A stretch of 45,405 nt of DNA, taken from assembly GCA_018398765.1 (NCBI GenBank), contig JAHBMJ010000562.1, positions 1 to 45,405 on the forward strand. Direction: 5' to 3'. Shown here piece after piece: positions 21,735 through 30,842 of the stretch. Source of the DNA: Chromera velia. Lineage: Eukaryota > Sar > Chromeraceae. The position numbers and the translations under genes are program-made. How positions within the stretch are numbered: position 1 is the first letter of the stretch; each line of letters starts with the position of its first letter. The notes below the pieces were generated by a model that saw only the letters and a list, made by a program, of their open reading frames with translations, was not told the DNA's origin and searched no databases.

Positions 21735-23104
21735 TCACNNNNNNCACACACACACACACACACACACACAGACGTGCATGCATGCACCAACCATCTGCAG
21801 GCGACTCTGCAGCGCCACAGAGACCCTTGAGATTCTCCTCCCTCTCGTTGCGGTCTCTTGACCAGGGATTGATGTCAGAGGAAGTCCATTCGGTGGGGCA
21901 CTTGAGAGTCTCGGCAGAGCACTCGGGAGACGTGAAGAAGTCAACCTGGCTGAGAACCTGCGTGCGTTCGGAAACAGGGCGACAAAAAGGGAAGGAAAGA
22001 AAAGGAGCCGACAAGAAGTAGGAGAAGAAAGGGGAAGCAGAAGAGGAAAAGACCAGGGCTCTGGCGTCACAAAAGAAGGGTGCCGCCCTGCAAGCTCGCT
22101 TGCCCTGCCGTGAAGAAGGCACCCGGGGGGGGGGTTGAGAAAGAAAGAGACAGAGAGAAAGCGGATAGAGCAAGTAGGAATCAATTGTTCGTCTCTGTCT
22201 TGTTTACGCTTTTCACCAAACCCATCGCACTCTCTCACCCGTCTTCTTTGAAATTCCAGAACCTTGCTGACCATTTCTCGTCCATTGGCACCACCCGGAA
22301 GTTGAGTGAGACGGAATCCCTCCGACCCGTTGAACTGCCTCACTGGCTGTTCGCACACGAATGCCATTGAAGTCGCACAGCTCTGGTCGAACAATGCATT
22401 GACCCCCCACGTGGCGTTCAGGTACACGCAGTCGGCCTGGCATGCGGGGTCTCCGGCTCTGTCGGGGGAGTTGCAGTCGGCAGGCGTCCCCCCGCGGTTG
22501 TCGGGGCCTGCGTACCTGCACACGCACGTACTCACAGAGAGAGACGTACAGACCTCGTAGTGTGTGGGAAATGTGTGAGAAAACGGGCAGAGAACCTCCA
22601 CAGCGCAAGGGGGGAAAGCAGAAAAAACAAGCAGCAGCGACCAAAGAAGTAAGACCAGAGACAGATAGCCTGTTTCATCCATGATCTCTGCGTCAGGGAC
22701 TGCTTTTTCGTAGAACTGAAAAACACGTATGTATTCATTACGGACCACTGTGTAGTGTTTCCCCAAGGCTGGAAATCAAATCCGGTTCCGTCTGTGTACA
22801 CAAACTCTCCTTCCTTTGCACGATCGTTCAGTCCCACCCAGCATGCTCTGGAGCCTCCAAGACGGCACTTACGACCAAGCTCTCTCCTGTCAGAAGAATC
22901 GAGCATGCTCGCGAGGTGAGACTTCCTCTCTCTGCAAAAGTTCTCTGCCTCCACCCATGGTAACTTCATAGGCAAACCCTCAGGCGTCAGGGGATGCATC
23001 AGACAGCTTCCGACCGTTTCATACCATCCTGGTGGGCACTCGTCGAAACCACTCACGAGTCCGACGAGCAAAAGAAGCGGGAGACAAGCACGCTTCGCAC
23101 TCAT
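16722..23104 (-). CDS. C-type-lectin/EGF type I membrane protein, paralogue 1 (11 exons)
   Basis: Exons: 23104-22746, 22515-22272, 21957-21792, 21561-21350, 21081-20932, 20357-20081, 19687-19531, 19114-18958, 18628-18479, 18303-18076, 17636-16722. All join in phase, giving 1,004 codons plus stop with GT-AG introns. Signal peptide 1-19. The C-type-lectin-like domain is about 23-175: Cys23, Cys34, WVGLND 89-94, WYAGPDN 120-126, Cys149, Cys166, FVCE 172-175. No clear EPN/QPD or WND calcium motif, so sugar binding is unproven. Exons 3-9 form an unrecognised Cys-containing ectodomain with [10 protein letters not shown] (475-484) and CFCFENCD (610-617). An EGF-like module has six Cys (643, 650, 656, 666, 668, 677). 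An acidic Pro-rich stalk, a transmembrane helix about 793-814, CCCC 815-818 (possible acylation) and a Ser/acid-rich tail follow. The exon 1 donor (TG|GTCC) is chosen by phase and by restoring WYAGPDN. Probably a cell-surface receptor or adhesin; the ligand is unknown. Confidence 0.88.
17676..17714. repeat. (CG)n(CA)n microsatellite in intron 10
   Basis: A CG run then a CA run in the last intron of lectin gene 1. The equivalent intron of gene 2 has a CA run at 33,893-33,935, so this site predates the duplication. Confidence 0.95.
18788..18957 (-). other. Near-identical intron 8 segment, paralogue 1
   Basis: About 165 bp of intron 8 next to the exon 8 donor match 34,594-34,763 with about three differences, while other introns of the two genes are unalignable or hold different microsatellites. 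The identity runs on into exon 8 to about 19,080. Fits a recent gene-conversion tract or a constrained intronic element. Confidence 0.85.
19121..19162. repeat. (GA)n microsatellite, intron 7
   Basis: Interrupted GA run close to the exon 8 acceptor of lectin gene 1. On the transcript it is a CU-rich tract, so it can double as the polypyrimidine tract of that 3' splice site. Confidence 0.9.
19355..19390. repeat. (CG)n(CA)n microsatellite, intron 7
   Basis: A second dinucleotide run in intron 7 of lectin gene 1, absent from the equivalent intron of gene 2 (34,921-35,043). Confidence 0.95.
19721..19763. repeat. (CA)n(GA)n microsatellite, intron 6
   Basis: A CA run followed by a GA run just inside the exon 7 acceptor side of intron 6 in lectin gene 1. 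Intron 6 of gene 2 has no such run. Confidence 0.95.
21187..21242. repeat. (CA)n(GA)n microsatellite, intron 4
   Basis: Same compound CA-GA structure as at 36,452-36,501 in intron 4 of lectin gene 2. The site is shared but the length differs. Confidence 0.95.
21690..21771. repeat. (CA)n microsatellite with a 6-N gap, intron 3
   Basis: Two CA runs separated by TCACTCAC and N at 21,739-21,744. The gap falls inside the repeat, so true length is uncertain. It lies in intron 3 and does not affect the coding joins. The next bases contain the palindrome GTGCATGCATGCAC. Confidence 0.95.
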
Positions 23105-23132
23105 GTCTTGTATACTTGTAACGGAGACAGCC

Positions 23133-23210
23133 AGAGGGCAGAAAGACAAATCAAACCAAAAACCTGCCCTTTTTTCGAAAGCGGACAATCAAACAGACGC
23201 CGCAGCTTCA
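23133..23210 (-). promoter_or_regulatory. Conserved 5' flank of lectin gene 1
   Basis: About 75 bp directly upstream of the start codon match 38,121-38,196 upstream of gene 2 (shared CCTGCCCTT, GCGGACAATCAAACAGACGC). Beyond it the flanks differ. It is the likely 5' UTR or core promoter; no TATA box is evident. Confidence 0.7.
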
Positions 23211-23356
23211 GTCCACAGCACTTCAGACCTAATGTCTTTGCACACAGTCAAACAATGCACCCATCCGCATAGCACTCAGAGTCTGGGTTGTTGGGTTATG
23301 CGTCGGGCTTTTCAGGCTTTCGACACACTGATCTGCATGCTTCACAAGAATTGAAC

Positions 23357-23364
23357 TGCATGCA
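23357..23364. promoter_or_regulatory. TGCATGCA palindrome upstream of lectin gene 1
   Basis: Perfect TGCATGCA about 253 bp before the ATG of gene 1. This octamer is a known binding site of some apicomplexan ApiAP2 factors (established). A role here is inference; the motif is common across this window. Confidence 0.35.
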
Positions 23365-23479
23365 TCATCGAAGTTCCTTCAATCCTTCGACCGCCGCGAA
23401 ACGCCGCCTTGCCATGGTACTGCGAATTGGGCCCAAGGCCCGCCCGCGGCCTATGCGTTCATATGCGTTCACTGCGTGT

Positions 23480-23487
23480 TGCATGCA
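23480..23487. promoter_or_regulatory. Second TGCATGCA palindrome upstream of lectin gene 1
   Basis: Perfect match about 376 bp before the ATG, 116 bp beyond the first. The pairing raises interest, but chance occurrence is not excluded. Confidence 0.35.
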
Positions 23488-24364
23488 TATGGGACTGCCA
23501 TGGGACTGCCACGGGCGTGTATTTGTTCATTATATTAAGTCTGTCTCGATATCCTCGCTTTTTCTGTTTCCTTTCATCTTTCACCCTGTTCCCCCCGCTT
23601 CCTCTTGTGGATGCCCTGCCTCAATGGTACCATTCAGGTGTCATATGAGCAGGAGGGTATAGATTTTTGAAAGTAGGAGAAGGTGTGTTGTTTTTCTGTC
23701 TTTTTTGCCGCCTCCTCATTTTCTTGCCTCTCTTCCCCCATCAACTCCCTTCGCGCTTTCGCATTCCTGTTTCCACTCTTCAATGTCAGTATTGTGGGGT
23801 TCAACTTGGTGTTTGAGTGGAAAGGTTTTTGTTTTGATGAAATGTTTTTTGTTGGCTCCGTGATATCCACTGTCCAGGATAAGGTATAGAGGTGAAGACG
23901 GGTTTAGGGCAAGGACTTCCTACACAGATCTGCCCAGAGGCCTCTCTTTTTTCAAGAGGTGAGCGGAAGCGAGTTTGTCTGCTTTGTTTCTTTGTGTACG
24001 CATAAATGTTTCTTGTCATGGCTTTCTTTATCAGATGGTGGGTCTGTTCTTTTGGAGTTGCGTGTGAGTGGAACAGTCGTTTAGACAAGGTGATTTTGTA
24101 TATTTTGTAGATCATAGGAGGACGAGTGGAGGGAAAGAGATGCACAGAGAAAGGTATATATATGTCTAAAAACAGTGGGCCTGGTTTGGAACGAAAACTC
24201 AAGCCCTTTTGTTTTCATATGTTCATCATTGTCGGCGGTTCCGTTCTTTGCGCTCGTTTTTGCTTTTGCTTCTTCTTTTTCTTCTCTGCTTCTTTCATGC
24301 TTCCATCCATCGAGAAGATATGACACAAGGCGAGAAAAAGAAAGAAGAGAAAGAGAGGGAGTAT

Positions 24365-24368
<4 letters not shown>

Positions 24369-24437
<69 letters not shown>

Positions 24438-24453
24438 AGAGAGAGAGAGAGAG
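24369..24453. repeat. (TG)n(GA)n microsatellite
   Basis: An interrupted TG run of about 66 bp followed by a GA run. Confidence 0.95.
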
Positions 24454-24646
24454 TATGCCACTTTGTTAATTCTGTTGGCTTGGTTTGTAAATCTGAAACA
24501 ACCGAGACTGTGTTCTGCGTCGTTGTGTTCCAGCGAGCCAGCGGGGTATCCAGCAGGGATATTTCTCGCATGGTCTCATCTGGCGGTCTGTGTCCGCTTC
24601 AGACTAGGTTTTTGCAGTTTGCATAAAGAATGTACATCGACAGCTA

Positions 24647-24829
24647 ATTGTGTACTGTTGAATACAACACTTCTTCAAGTGATGTTTGAAAATTCGATGC
24701 AACGCTCTCTGTTGTTTGGCTTTGTTTGCAGCAAAGTTGGCTGGCCTGAATCCGATGGGCGAGTGTCTGAAAACACCAATTTCAAAGAATCGAGTGAAAA
24801 TCGATGGACACAGGGTCAGTCTAGCTGAG
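24647..24829 (+). repeat. Exon-like direct repeat, copy A
   Basis: About 180 bp repeated at 25,387-25,570. Both copies have a T-rich stretch ending GTTTGCAG, then about 85 bp, then CACAGG followed by a donor-like sequence (here GTCAGT). The plus-strand frame is conserved (LAGL, CLKTPISK, GHR), which suggests a duplicated exon, but the minus strand also keeps FFE.GV.RH..., so strand is not certain. Product unknown. Confidence 0.6.
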
Positions 24830-25386
24830 GGTAACAGAATGCAACGCATCTCTTTAGTGGGTGCATCATGGGTTCATATTAAAATCTGCATATGGCCTGT
24901 AGCCCTTCTGCATGGACTTGCGGTCTCGGGCCCACTCCGGAATTATTAATCAGCGCGCGTCCCTTTTTTCCCTTTGCTTCACTGCCTTGTCGGTGCTCTG
25001 CATGTGCCTCGGTATTAGTTCGATCTCAACCAAGAGATCATTTGCATGCTGCATACATGCTTGCATGTATGCAATGTCATTCCTGATACAGATGAATTCC
25101 TGACACAGAGGAATCTGCACAGAGTACTACCTGGTGAGTTCCCCTCTGCGATTCTCTGCGCGCCTTTTTAGACACAGCTATATTCTTTTTGCCTCTTAGC
25201 AGTTTGGCCGTGCAGGAGCAAAATGCAAAGAACAAAGTTTTTCCTGAAATGACTGAAGCCGTGAACCTCTCTTAGTCCGAGAACGCTACGACAGGCCCAA
25301 ACCACTGGGAAGCCTCAAAAGGTAAGATTGGATGACCTTAGAGACGCAAATCCCAAGCACCTCTATCAGACACAGCACACCTTTAT

Positions 25387-25570
25387 GCACTGTTGAATGT
25401 AACACTTCTTCAAGTGATGTTTCGATGCAACACTTCCTATATATTGTTTGACTTTGTTTGCAGCGAATAGCAGCAAACTTGGCTGGCCTCGTGAGCGGGT
25501 GCCTCAAAACCCCCATTTCGAAGAAGCAAGTAAAGGTCAATGGGCACAGGGCAAGTTTATATATAATAAC
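25387..25570 (+). repeat. Exon-like direct repeat, copy B
   Basis: Second copy, 740 bp downstream in the same orientation. Its donor position reads CACAGG|GCAAGT, which would be a GC-AG intron if the exon reading is right. Between the copies are further splice-like sites (CTTAGCAG|TTTGG near 25,202 and AAAAG|GTAAGA near 25,321), hinting at a plus-strand multi-exon gene that I cannot assemble. Confidence 0.55.
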
Positions 25571-25807
25571 TGTAACAGAAGCCCAGGCCGCCTTCCTGTG
25601 TGCAACAAAGGGCAGGCTAAAGATCTCCTCTCATGGAAGGGACTTCGAGGTATCTGTGGTACGGGCGACAACATGCGCCTTAGTCCGAAAGCCATCCAGT
25701 GGAGGAAAATCCACTGTGCTAGCGGGCATATAAGATGTATTCTGAATCAACGACCTGAATGCATGGGTCAAAGCTTCTCGCTCAGGGAAATCATTTACGT
25801 ACAAAGC

Positions 25808-25811
25808 AGTA
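25808..25811. repeat. Target-site duplication AGTA, left
   Basis: AGTA immediately outside the left TIR, repeated at 27,295-27,298. Confidence 0.75.
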
Positions 25812-26604
25812 AAGACAAATCTATCCCGAACGGTCTCCAACAGTAAAACGGTCTCCAAAACAACCATACCTCTCAAGCTTTTTTAGGCAGTAAACAATAT
25901 TTAAAAGCTTAAAACAAAGAGTTTTAAGCGATCAAACAGTACGATTTCCTGTTTTTAAATTAATTGGGTTTAGTGAGAAAAAAAAATATATTGTATTTGA
26001 CTGCGCGGCGTGCGTGTTTCGTGCGTCAATGCATGCGCCTGTCATGCATGCAATTAAGGCGGCGGCGGGGAGCACCGGAATTAAGGTGGCTTTGCTGAGG
26101 AGCTGGGGTTGCTTTACAGTTCCGTGAGTCCATGTGAAAACGGGATTAGACCGACTCCAACACTAATTCCGACTCTAAAATTTTTTTAAATATACAAACA
26201 GTTTAAACTAGTTTAAACATATTCAAAATCGTTTAAGTGTATCTTTAGCGATTCTTTTATTGTTTTTAAAGGTTTTAAATTAGAGCCTGGAGTGTATGAA
26301 AATGAAGGTTGGAAGTGTTGTAGCACAGTGGCAGGCCGGGCCAGCGGGTCTGCGTGCATGCCGCGCGTGTAATCATCCTTTTCTTTCTTATAAGGCTCAT
26401 GACACTTACCTCTTTCAGAAAGAATGAAGGCGTGTTGTTGCTTTCTGTGAGCCAGCTTGTCTGAGTGCGCGTTTATGTGCGTGTACACGCGTCTGCAGTG
26501 CATGTACTCGTTCTCCTTCTATCTCTCGGTCTCTCCTTCATGCCCAAGGTTTCTCTGCCGGCTTATAATCCTCCCTTTTCCCCTTTCCCCCCGGCCCGTT
26601 CCCC

Positions 26605-26605
<1 letters not shown>

Positions 26606-26644
<39 letters not shown>

Positions 26645-26682
26645 GTGTGTGTGTATGTGTGTGTGTGTGTGTATGTGTGTGT
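26606..26682. repeat. (TG)n microsatellite inside the TIR element
   Basis: Interrupted TG run of about 77 bp. Confidence 0.95.
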
Positions 26683-26912
26683 CTACGCGCACTGGCAGAT
26701 CCACATGCACACAGATCTTTACTGACAGGTTACGTACACTGAAAGCCAATATGAAAATGTTGATCATTGTTTTGGCGGCATTAAAAAATTGTTATCTGAG
26801 TCGAACAACTTCGTTGTCTAATTGTTGCGGTGTTATGCTGAAACAGTGCCTTCAGCTCACGGCCAATATTATGAGCGTTCTGCTCATGATTTGTATTCAA
26901 ACAGTCTAGTAC

Positions 26913-26915
<3 letters not shown>

Positions 26916-26942
<27 letters not shown>
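26916..26942. repeat. (TA)n microsatellite inside the TIR element
   Basis: Thirteen TA units. Confidence 0.95.
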
Positions 26943-26944
<2 letters not shown>

Positions 26945-27294
26945 CATATTAATAACATCAATTATGATACTTGTAAAAGCTCTACACTATGTTTTATATG
27001 TTTTCAATCTTTCTGTTAAAACCTTAAGATTCATTGTAAAGAAAATATTTGAAAGAGTTAAAAACTTAAAATCATACATTCAAATTTAAATATATGTATA
27101 GTTATCATAAATCAAATTTTTATATAATTCTCTTACTAGCTACGATTTAAAAAACACTTAATTGCACTCTCAAACCGTTTAAAACTCTTTGTTTTAAGTT
27201 TTTAATCGTTGTTTAGTACCTAGAAATACTTGATAGATATAGTAATTTTGGAGACCGTTTTGATGTTGGAGACCGTTTAGGATAGATTTGTCTT

Positions 27295-27298
27295 AGTA
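27295..27298. repeat. Target-site duplication AGTA, right
   Basis: Partner of 25,808-25,811. Confidence 0.75.
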
Positions 27299-27660
27299 TA
27301 AAACTTCATTGGAAAGATCTTTTTGCAGGCAGGCCTCACCAACGAGGGGGAGACGGGGGGGAGATGGACAGCAGAGAAGGAGGAGCATGATGGGGGGATC
27401 TTTCTCCTAGGAAAGCAAGAGAGAGTGACTAGCCTCAGTACGGGAGGGACTATAGTGGGCAATCCATCTAGAAATTGGACCCAAAGTACCCCGTCTATGA
27501 TCTCCGAGACCAGACAAAGTACGTCTCCATCATGAACGATGTGCGAAAGCACGTTGCACCCCTGAGAATCTGCTCCCGAGATAAAAAGTTTTTCCCCAGG
27601 ACCTCTCCAACCATGCCTACAAGGAGGAGAAAAAGAGGCATGCATAGGCATGCAGTACAC

Positions 27661-28959
27661 GGTTGTCGACTCTGGGTCTGAGGGGGGAAGTATGGAGATG
27701 AGGACTGAGTACGACGATGATCTGATTAGGATTAGGATTAGGATTTATGTCCGGAGGATTGGCCTCCCGCCTTAATGCCGAATGTCCGACATGCAATCGA
27801 AACAAAAGAGAAGGCCCACCTCCCTTTCACCCATTCGCAGCAGCTGCCGGCGTGGCAGCATTCGCGTACTTCAACCAAAAAGAGCGTGATAAGGTCTTCG
27901 CTCAGATTGGGTACCATTCTATGCGAGTGTTCCTCAAGCTGGAGGCGATGAAACAACAGTGGTCTCTCACTCCAGAGACGATGTAAGAAATCATTTCATG
28001 TCTCCTCTCTGAGAGTGTACTGAAGAAACACGGGGACCCCCTCATCTTGAAAGCAAAGATTGGGAAGGCAGTCGTTGAGTACTAAGTCTTTCCCGACTTG
28101 ATCACCGTGATTGAATATGATTGAATCGGTACAGAGAAACGTACGTCTTCCTCTCTGTACCCGATTTGGTAAGCGTCGCTCAGTACTTAGTATTATCCTG
28201 ACCTTCTTGGATGGCTAGCTTGGATGGTCTCCTGCAGTGTACGTCTCCTTTGAGCCCAGAGGGAAATCAGATCTCTTCATGAGGACTCAATCATTGAGGA
28301 GACTGATGTCATTCTGCCATCATTCTGTCTTTCTGTATCGTTGTTGCTTACATGAGAAGAGATCTTAAATAGGCCCTAAAATAGGCCTCATATCGTAGTA
28401 TGCTAATTTGTAAGAGAATAAATACATTGAAAAATGTATATTACTTGAAAAAGTAAAAAAATTCTTCCTATGATGCCCAATTAGTTTTGCACATTCCTAG
28501 GACCGTGCTGCCGTAAATCCGTGACACTTATTAGGTTTGAACATAACCTAACATAACATATCAGTATTTGATCCTAGCTTAAACCCAGCCTCACATTTTT
28601 AATAAATTTAATCTAGATCTAGGTTTAAACTTAAACTTATATTGATAGACCTATATTAAAATTTGTTAACTATATAGTAGAGAATTCTAAAGAGAATTCT
28701 TCACAGGCATGTATTATACGCTACATTATAGACGGAATGCGATTTTTTACCACCATGATAAAGAAGTAATTAAACGTGGCTACGGTGAGAAACGATCGAA
28801 TCACTAGTCGATTCTCTAGTCGAATCTAGAGTCGAACCTAGTCGAATCATCGAAATATGATTCGAATATCGAGCGTATAGTATCAAACTGACTATGCACA
28901 CTAATTTTAGTGATTTGATCGAATTTAATGACAAACTAGATTAAATTTATCATTTTTAT
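27661..28959. other. Region without a supported gene; AT-rich from 28,380
   Basis: A 79-codon plus-strand frame (27,747-27,986) after three GATTAG repeats (27,723-27,743) is the only candidate and has no recognisable motif. From 28,380 the DNA is AT-rich, with AACCTAA/TAGGTT motifs also seen near 30,150-30,350. Confidence 0.45.
28793..28880. repeat. Cluster of TCGAATC / TAGTCGA motifs
   Basis: Within about 90 bp the sequence repeats GATCGAATC, AGTCGATTC, AGTCGAATC, AGTCGAACC, AGTCGAATC and GATTCGAATATCG in both orientations. It looks like eroded short tandem and palindromic units; function unknown. Confidence 0.7.
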
Positions 28960-29590
28960 GATTGATTGATTGATTGATTGATTGATGCTAAACCCTAGGT
29001 GGAGTTAGAACTCCCGGGCAGCGTATACATGTATAGGTCTGTTTAATTATGCCAGCTGCAAGCTAAGTGGACAACAGTTATTCGAACTTAATCTAATCAA
29101 TCATTTACTACAATATGACGAGAAATCATAAAGAGGAGAGAGGGTTGAGAGCGTAAGAGCGATGTGATGAACTTACGAACCCCCAGATCAGAAAAGGAGG
29201 CGGATGCAAAGGGTGAGTCAGAACGAGTGAAGCGGTCTTATTGAATTAATGCTAACCACTGCAAAAAGCCTTGTTCAGCAGTCCATCAGGGGCAGACAGA
29301 GAGCTGATGAATAAAATCATCTACATACCGGCAGTAGGCTTCAGAGGTGTACAGCTTTCTATCTGAGCAACGAACAGGCAGCCCACCTTGCCCGCCCATC
29401 GGGTTGTATGTCAGTATATGCAAAAAAAAAAAGATCGAACCATCCGTAACCGATAGGGCAGAACGGGGAAGGGCAGAGACGGAAGGAACACTGGAGGACG
29501 ACTTGCTGCACAGGAGGAAGACAAACATACGGCGGGAGGACGGGAAGTCGCGCTGCAGAGGGGTAAGTCTAGCAAGGAGGGGAAAGTGAG
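28960..29590 (+). repeat. Long duplicated repeat headed by (GATT)n, copy B
   Basis: Counterpart of 12,935-13,580, beginning with a longer GATT run (28,960-28,986). Homology between the copies starts at the GATT tract; the sequence before it is unrelated, marking the edge of the duplicated block. Confidence 0.88.
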
Positions 29591-30700
29591 AGGAAGATTG
29601 CCCATCATCTTCAGAAGCCTTCATGCATTCCTTTGCAACTGTCTGTCTCACGTTGCCCTTGAAGAAAAGTGAGCCGGTGCTAGCCGGTGCCTTGTGCCCT
29701 ATGACCATTCTGCCCGCGTTGGGAAAACAGATCGGGCACGACCTTCAGCGAGCGGACAGAAATCAAATCAGCCCAACGAAGCAGCCTGTCTATAGACCTT
29801 ATGAATTGTTAGCAGCAGTTATTCTTCTAGGCACGCAACATGGCTGCAGGAATAGTGTGTGTTGTGATGGAAAGAGAGTGCCACCAGTTAGCTACGCAGG
29901 AGCAGAGAAGGGCTTTGCAGGGAAGAAGACCAAGGATGCAAAGAGAGGGCAGGCGGAGGCTGCCAGCAGACAAATGACTACACCAACGGGCGAACCGAAG
30001 CTGCAAAGCATCAAGAGCGAGCAGGTTAAATTTGTTTAACTCAAATTTTTGATAAACCTTATTGGCTAGTAAAAGTTTCCATACATGGTTACTAAGAAAC
30101 AAAATTGAAAGTGTTCCTCCTACATGGAACGGTGGAACCAGACATGGAAGTAAAACTAACTTAGTAGAAAACTAGGTTAATTTTAAGCCTATTTAACCTA
30201 ACTTAAAAATTTTTTTACACCTGAAACTCTAGCTCAATTAAACTAAACCTAGCATATTCAATCAACTAACCAATCAATCAATCCTAAAACCTGAGCCTCT
30301 GAACCCAACTCAATCTATGAAACCTAACGTACCTAATTGGCTAGCTAATTGGGTACCCTGGTTTTTGCTCTCAGTATGAAGTGTTTTTTCTACATATAGA
30401 AAGCATTTCTGTTTACTTTTTTTTTGCTTCAGATTCATAGCTGCGCATCCATCATCACACAACATGCAAGTGAATCTACGTACTAGCAGTCCGTCACGCT
30501 GTAGCTCGCTCACTCACTCACGAAATCACTGATACGACATGGCATGACTCAACTGGCGTGCGAAAGGATCGAGTAAAGACTACCCGGTTGACAGGGAGTC
30601 AGAGACTGTTCATGAACATACACGAACGGGAAAAAACACACATTCCAGTCAGCCATGAAAGCAGGTAAAGCGAAGTGACGCAAAGGGTAACGAAACCACA

Positions 30701-30842
30701 CTCAAGAGCAGTCTGATTGACGGGCTTCGTTTGCGCGTTTGCAGCAGAACATGCACTGAAGAGAGGACTCTCGCTCGTCACCTGCTGCAACCTCCAGCCC
30801 CTTAAGCTTCCATCAATGAAAGGGATCTTTCTCCTTCTTTTT
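30701..30842. other. Conserved element shared with 14,108-14,255, copy B
   Basis: Second copy of the short conserved block, 1.85 kb past the stop codon of lectin gene 2 (copy A is about 2.5 kb past gene 1). Its core differs from copy A at only a few positions. Confidence 0.7.

Larger units (their letters stand above)
23211..24646. other. Upstream of lectin gene 1; no gene supported
   Basis: Unique sequence not shared with the flank of gene 2. It holds two TGCATGCA sites and the TG/GA microsatellite at 24,369-24,453. No motif-bearing frame. Confidence 0.5.
25812..27294. mobile_element. Non-autonomous TIR DNA transposon, 1,483 bp
   Basis: The ends are inverted repeats of about 120 bp starting AAGACAAATCTATCC. 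The first 50 bp are nearly perfect, and similarity extends to about 25,935 and 27,172 (shared TTAAAACAAAGAGTTTTAA). Each end has two copies of ACGGTCTCCAA about 20 bp apart, a likely transposase-binding arrangement. A 4-bp AGTA duplication flanks it. The interior holds (TG)n at 26,606-26,682, (TA)n at 26,916-26,942 and AT-rich DNA, with no transposase frame, so it needs an enzyme in trans. A 4-bp duplication fits groups such as Ginger or Sola (family knowledge), but the superfamily is not decided. Confidence 0.9.
25631..27660 (-). pseudogene. Unknown minus-strand frame split by a TIR transposon
   Basis: Right part 27,660-27,295 and left part 25,811-25,631. Removing the 1,483-bp element together with one target-duplication copy restores a continuous open frame across the junction (MKFYT then ALYVNDFPERE) of about 180 codons. 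The right part includes DGVLWVQFLDGLPTIVPPV. No family recognised. The plus strand is also partly open here, so the identity of the disrupted unit is uncertain, but continuity across the empty site is exact. Confidence 0.5.

Noticed and set aside
21664-22173. Cys-Val repeat proteins over CA/TG runs (also at 17.7, 19.4, 24.4 and 26.6 kb)
   Set aside because: These are dinucleotide microsatellites, most inside introns of the lectin gene.
27723-27743. Telomere-like GATTAG repeats
   Set aside because: Only three units and internal to a scaffold; not the TTTAGGG type expected of such protists. Probably a chance short repeat.
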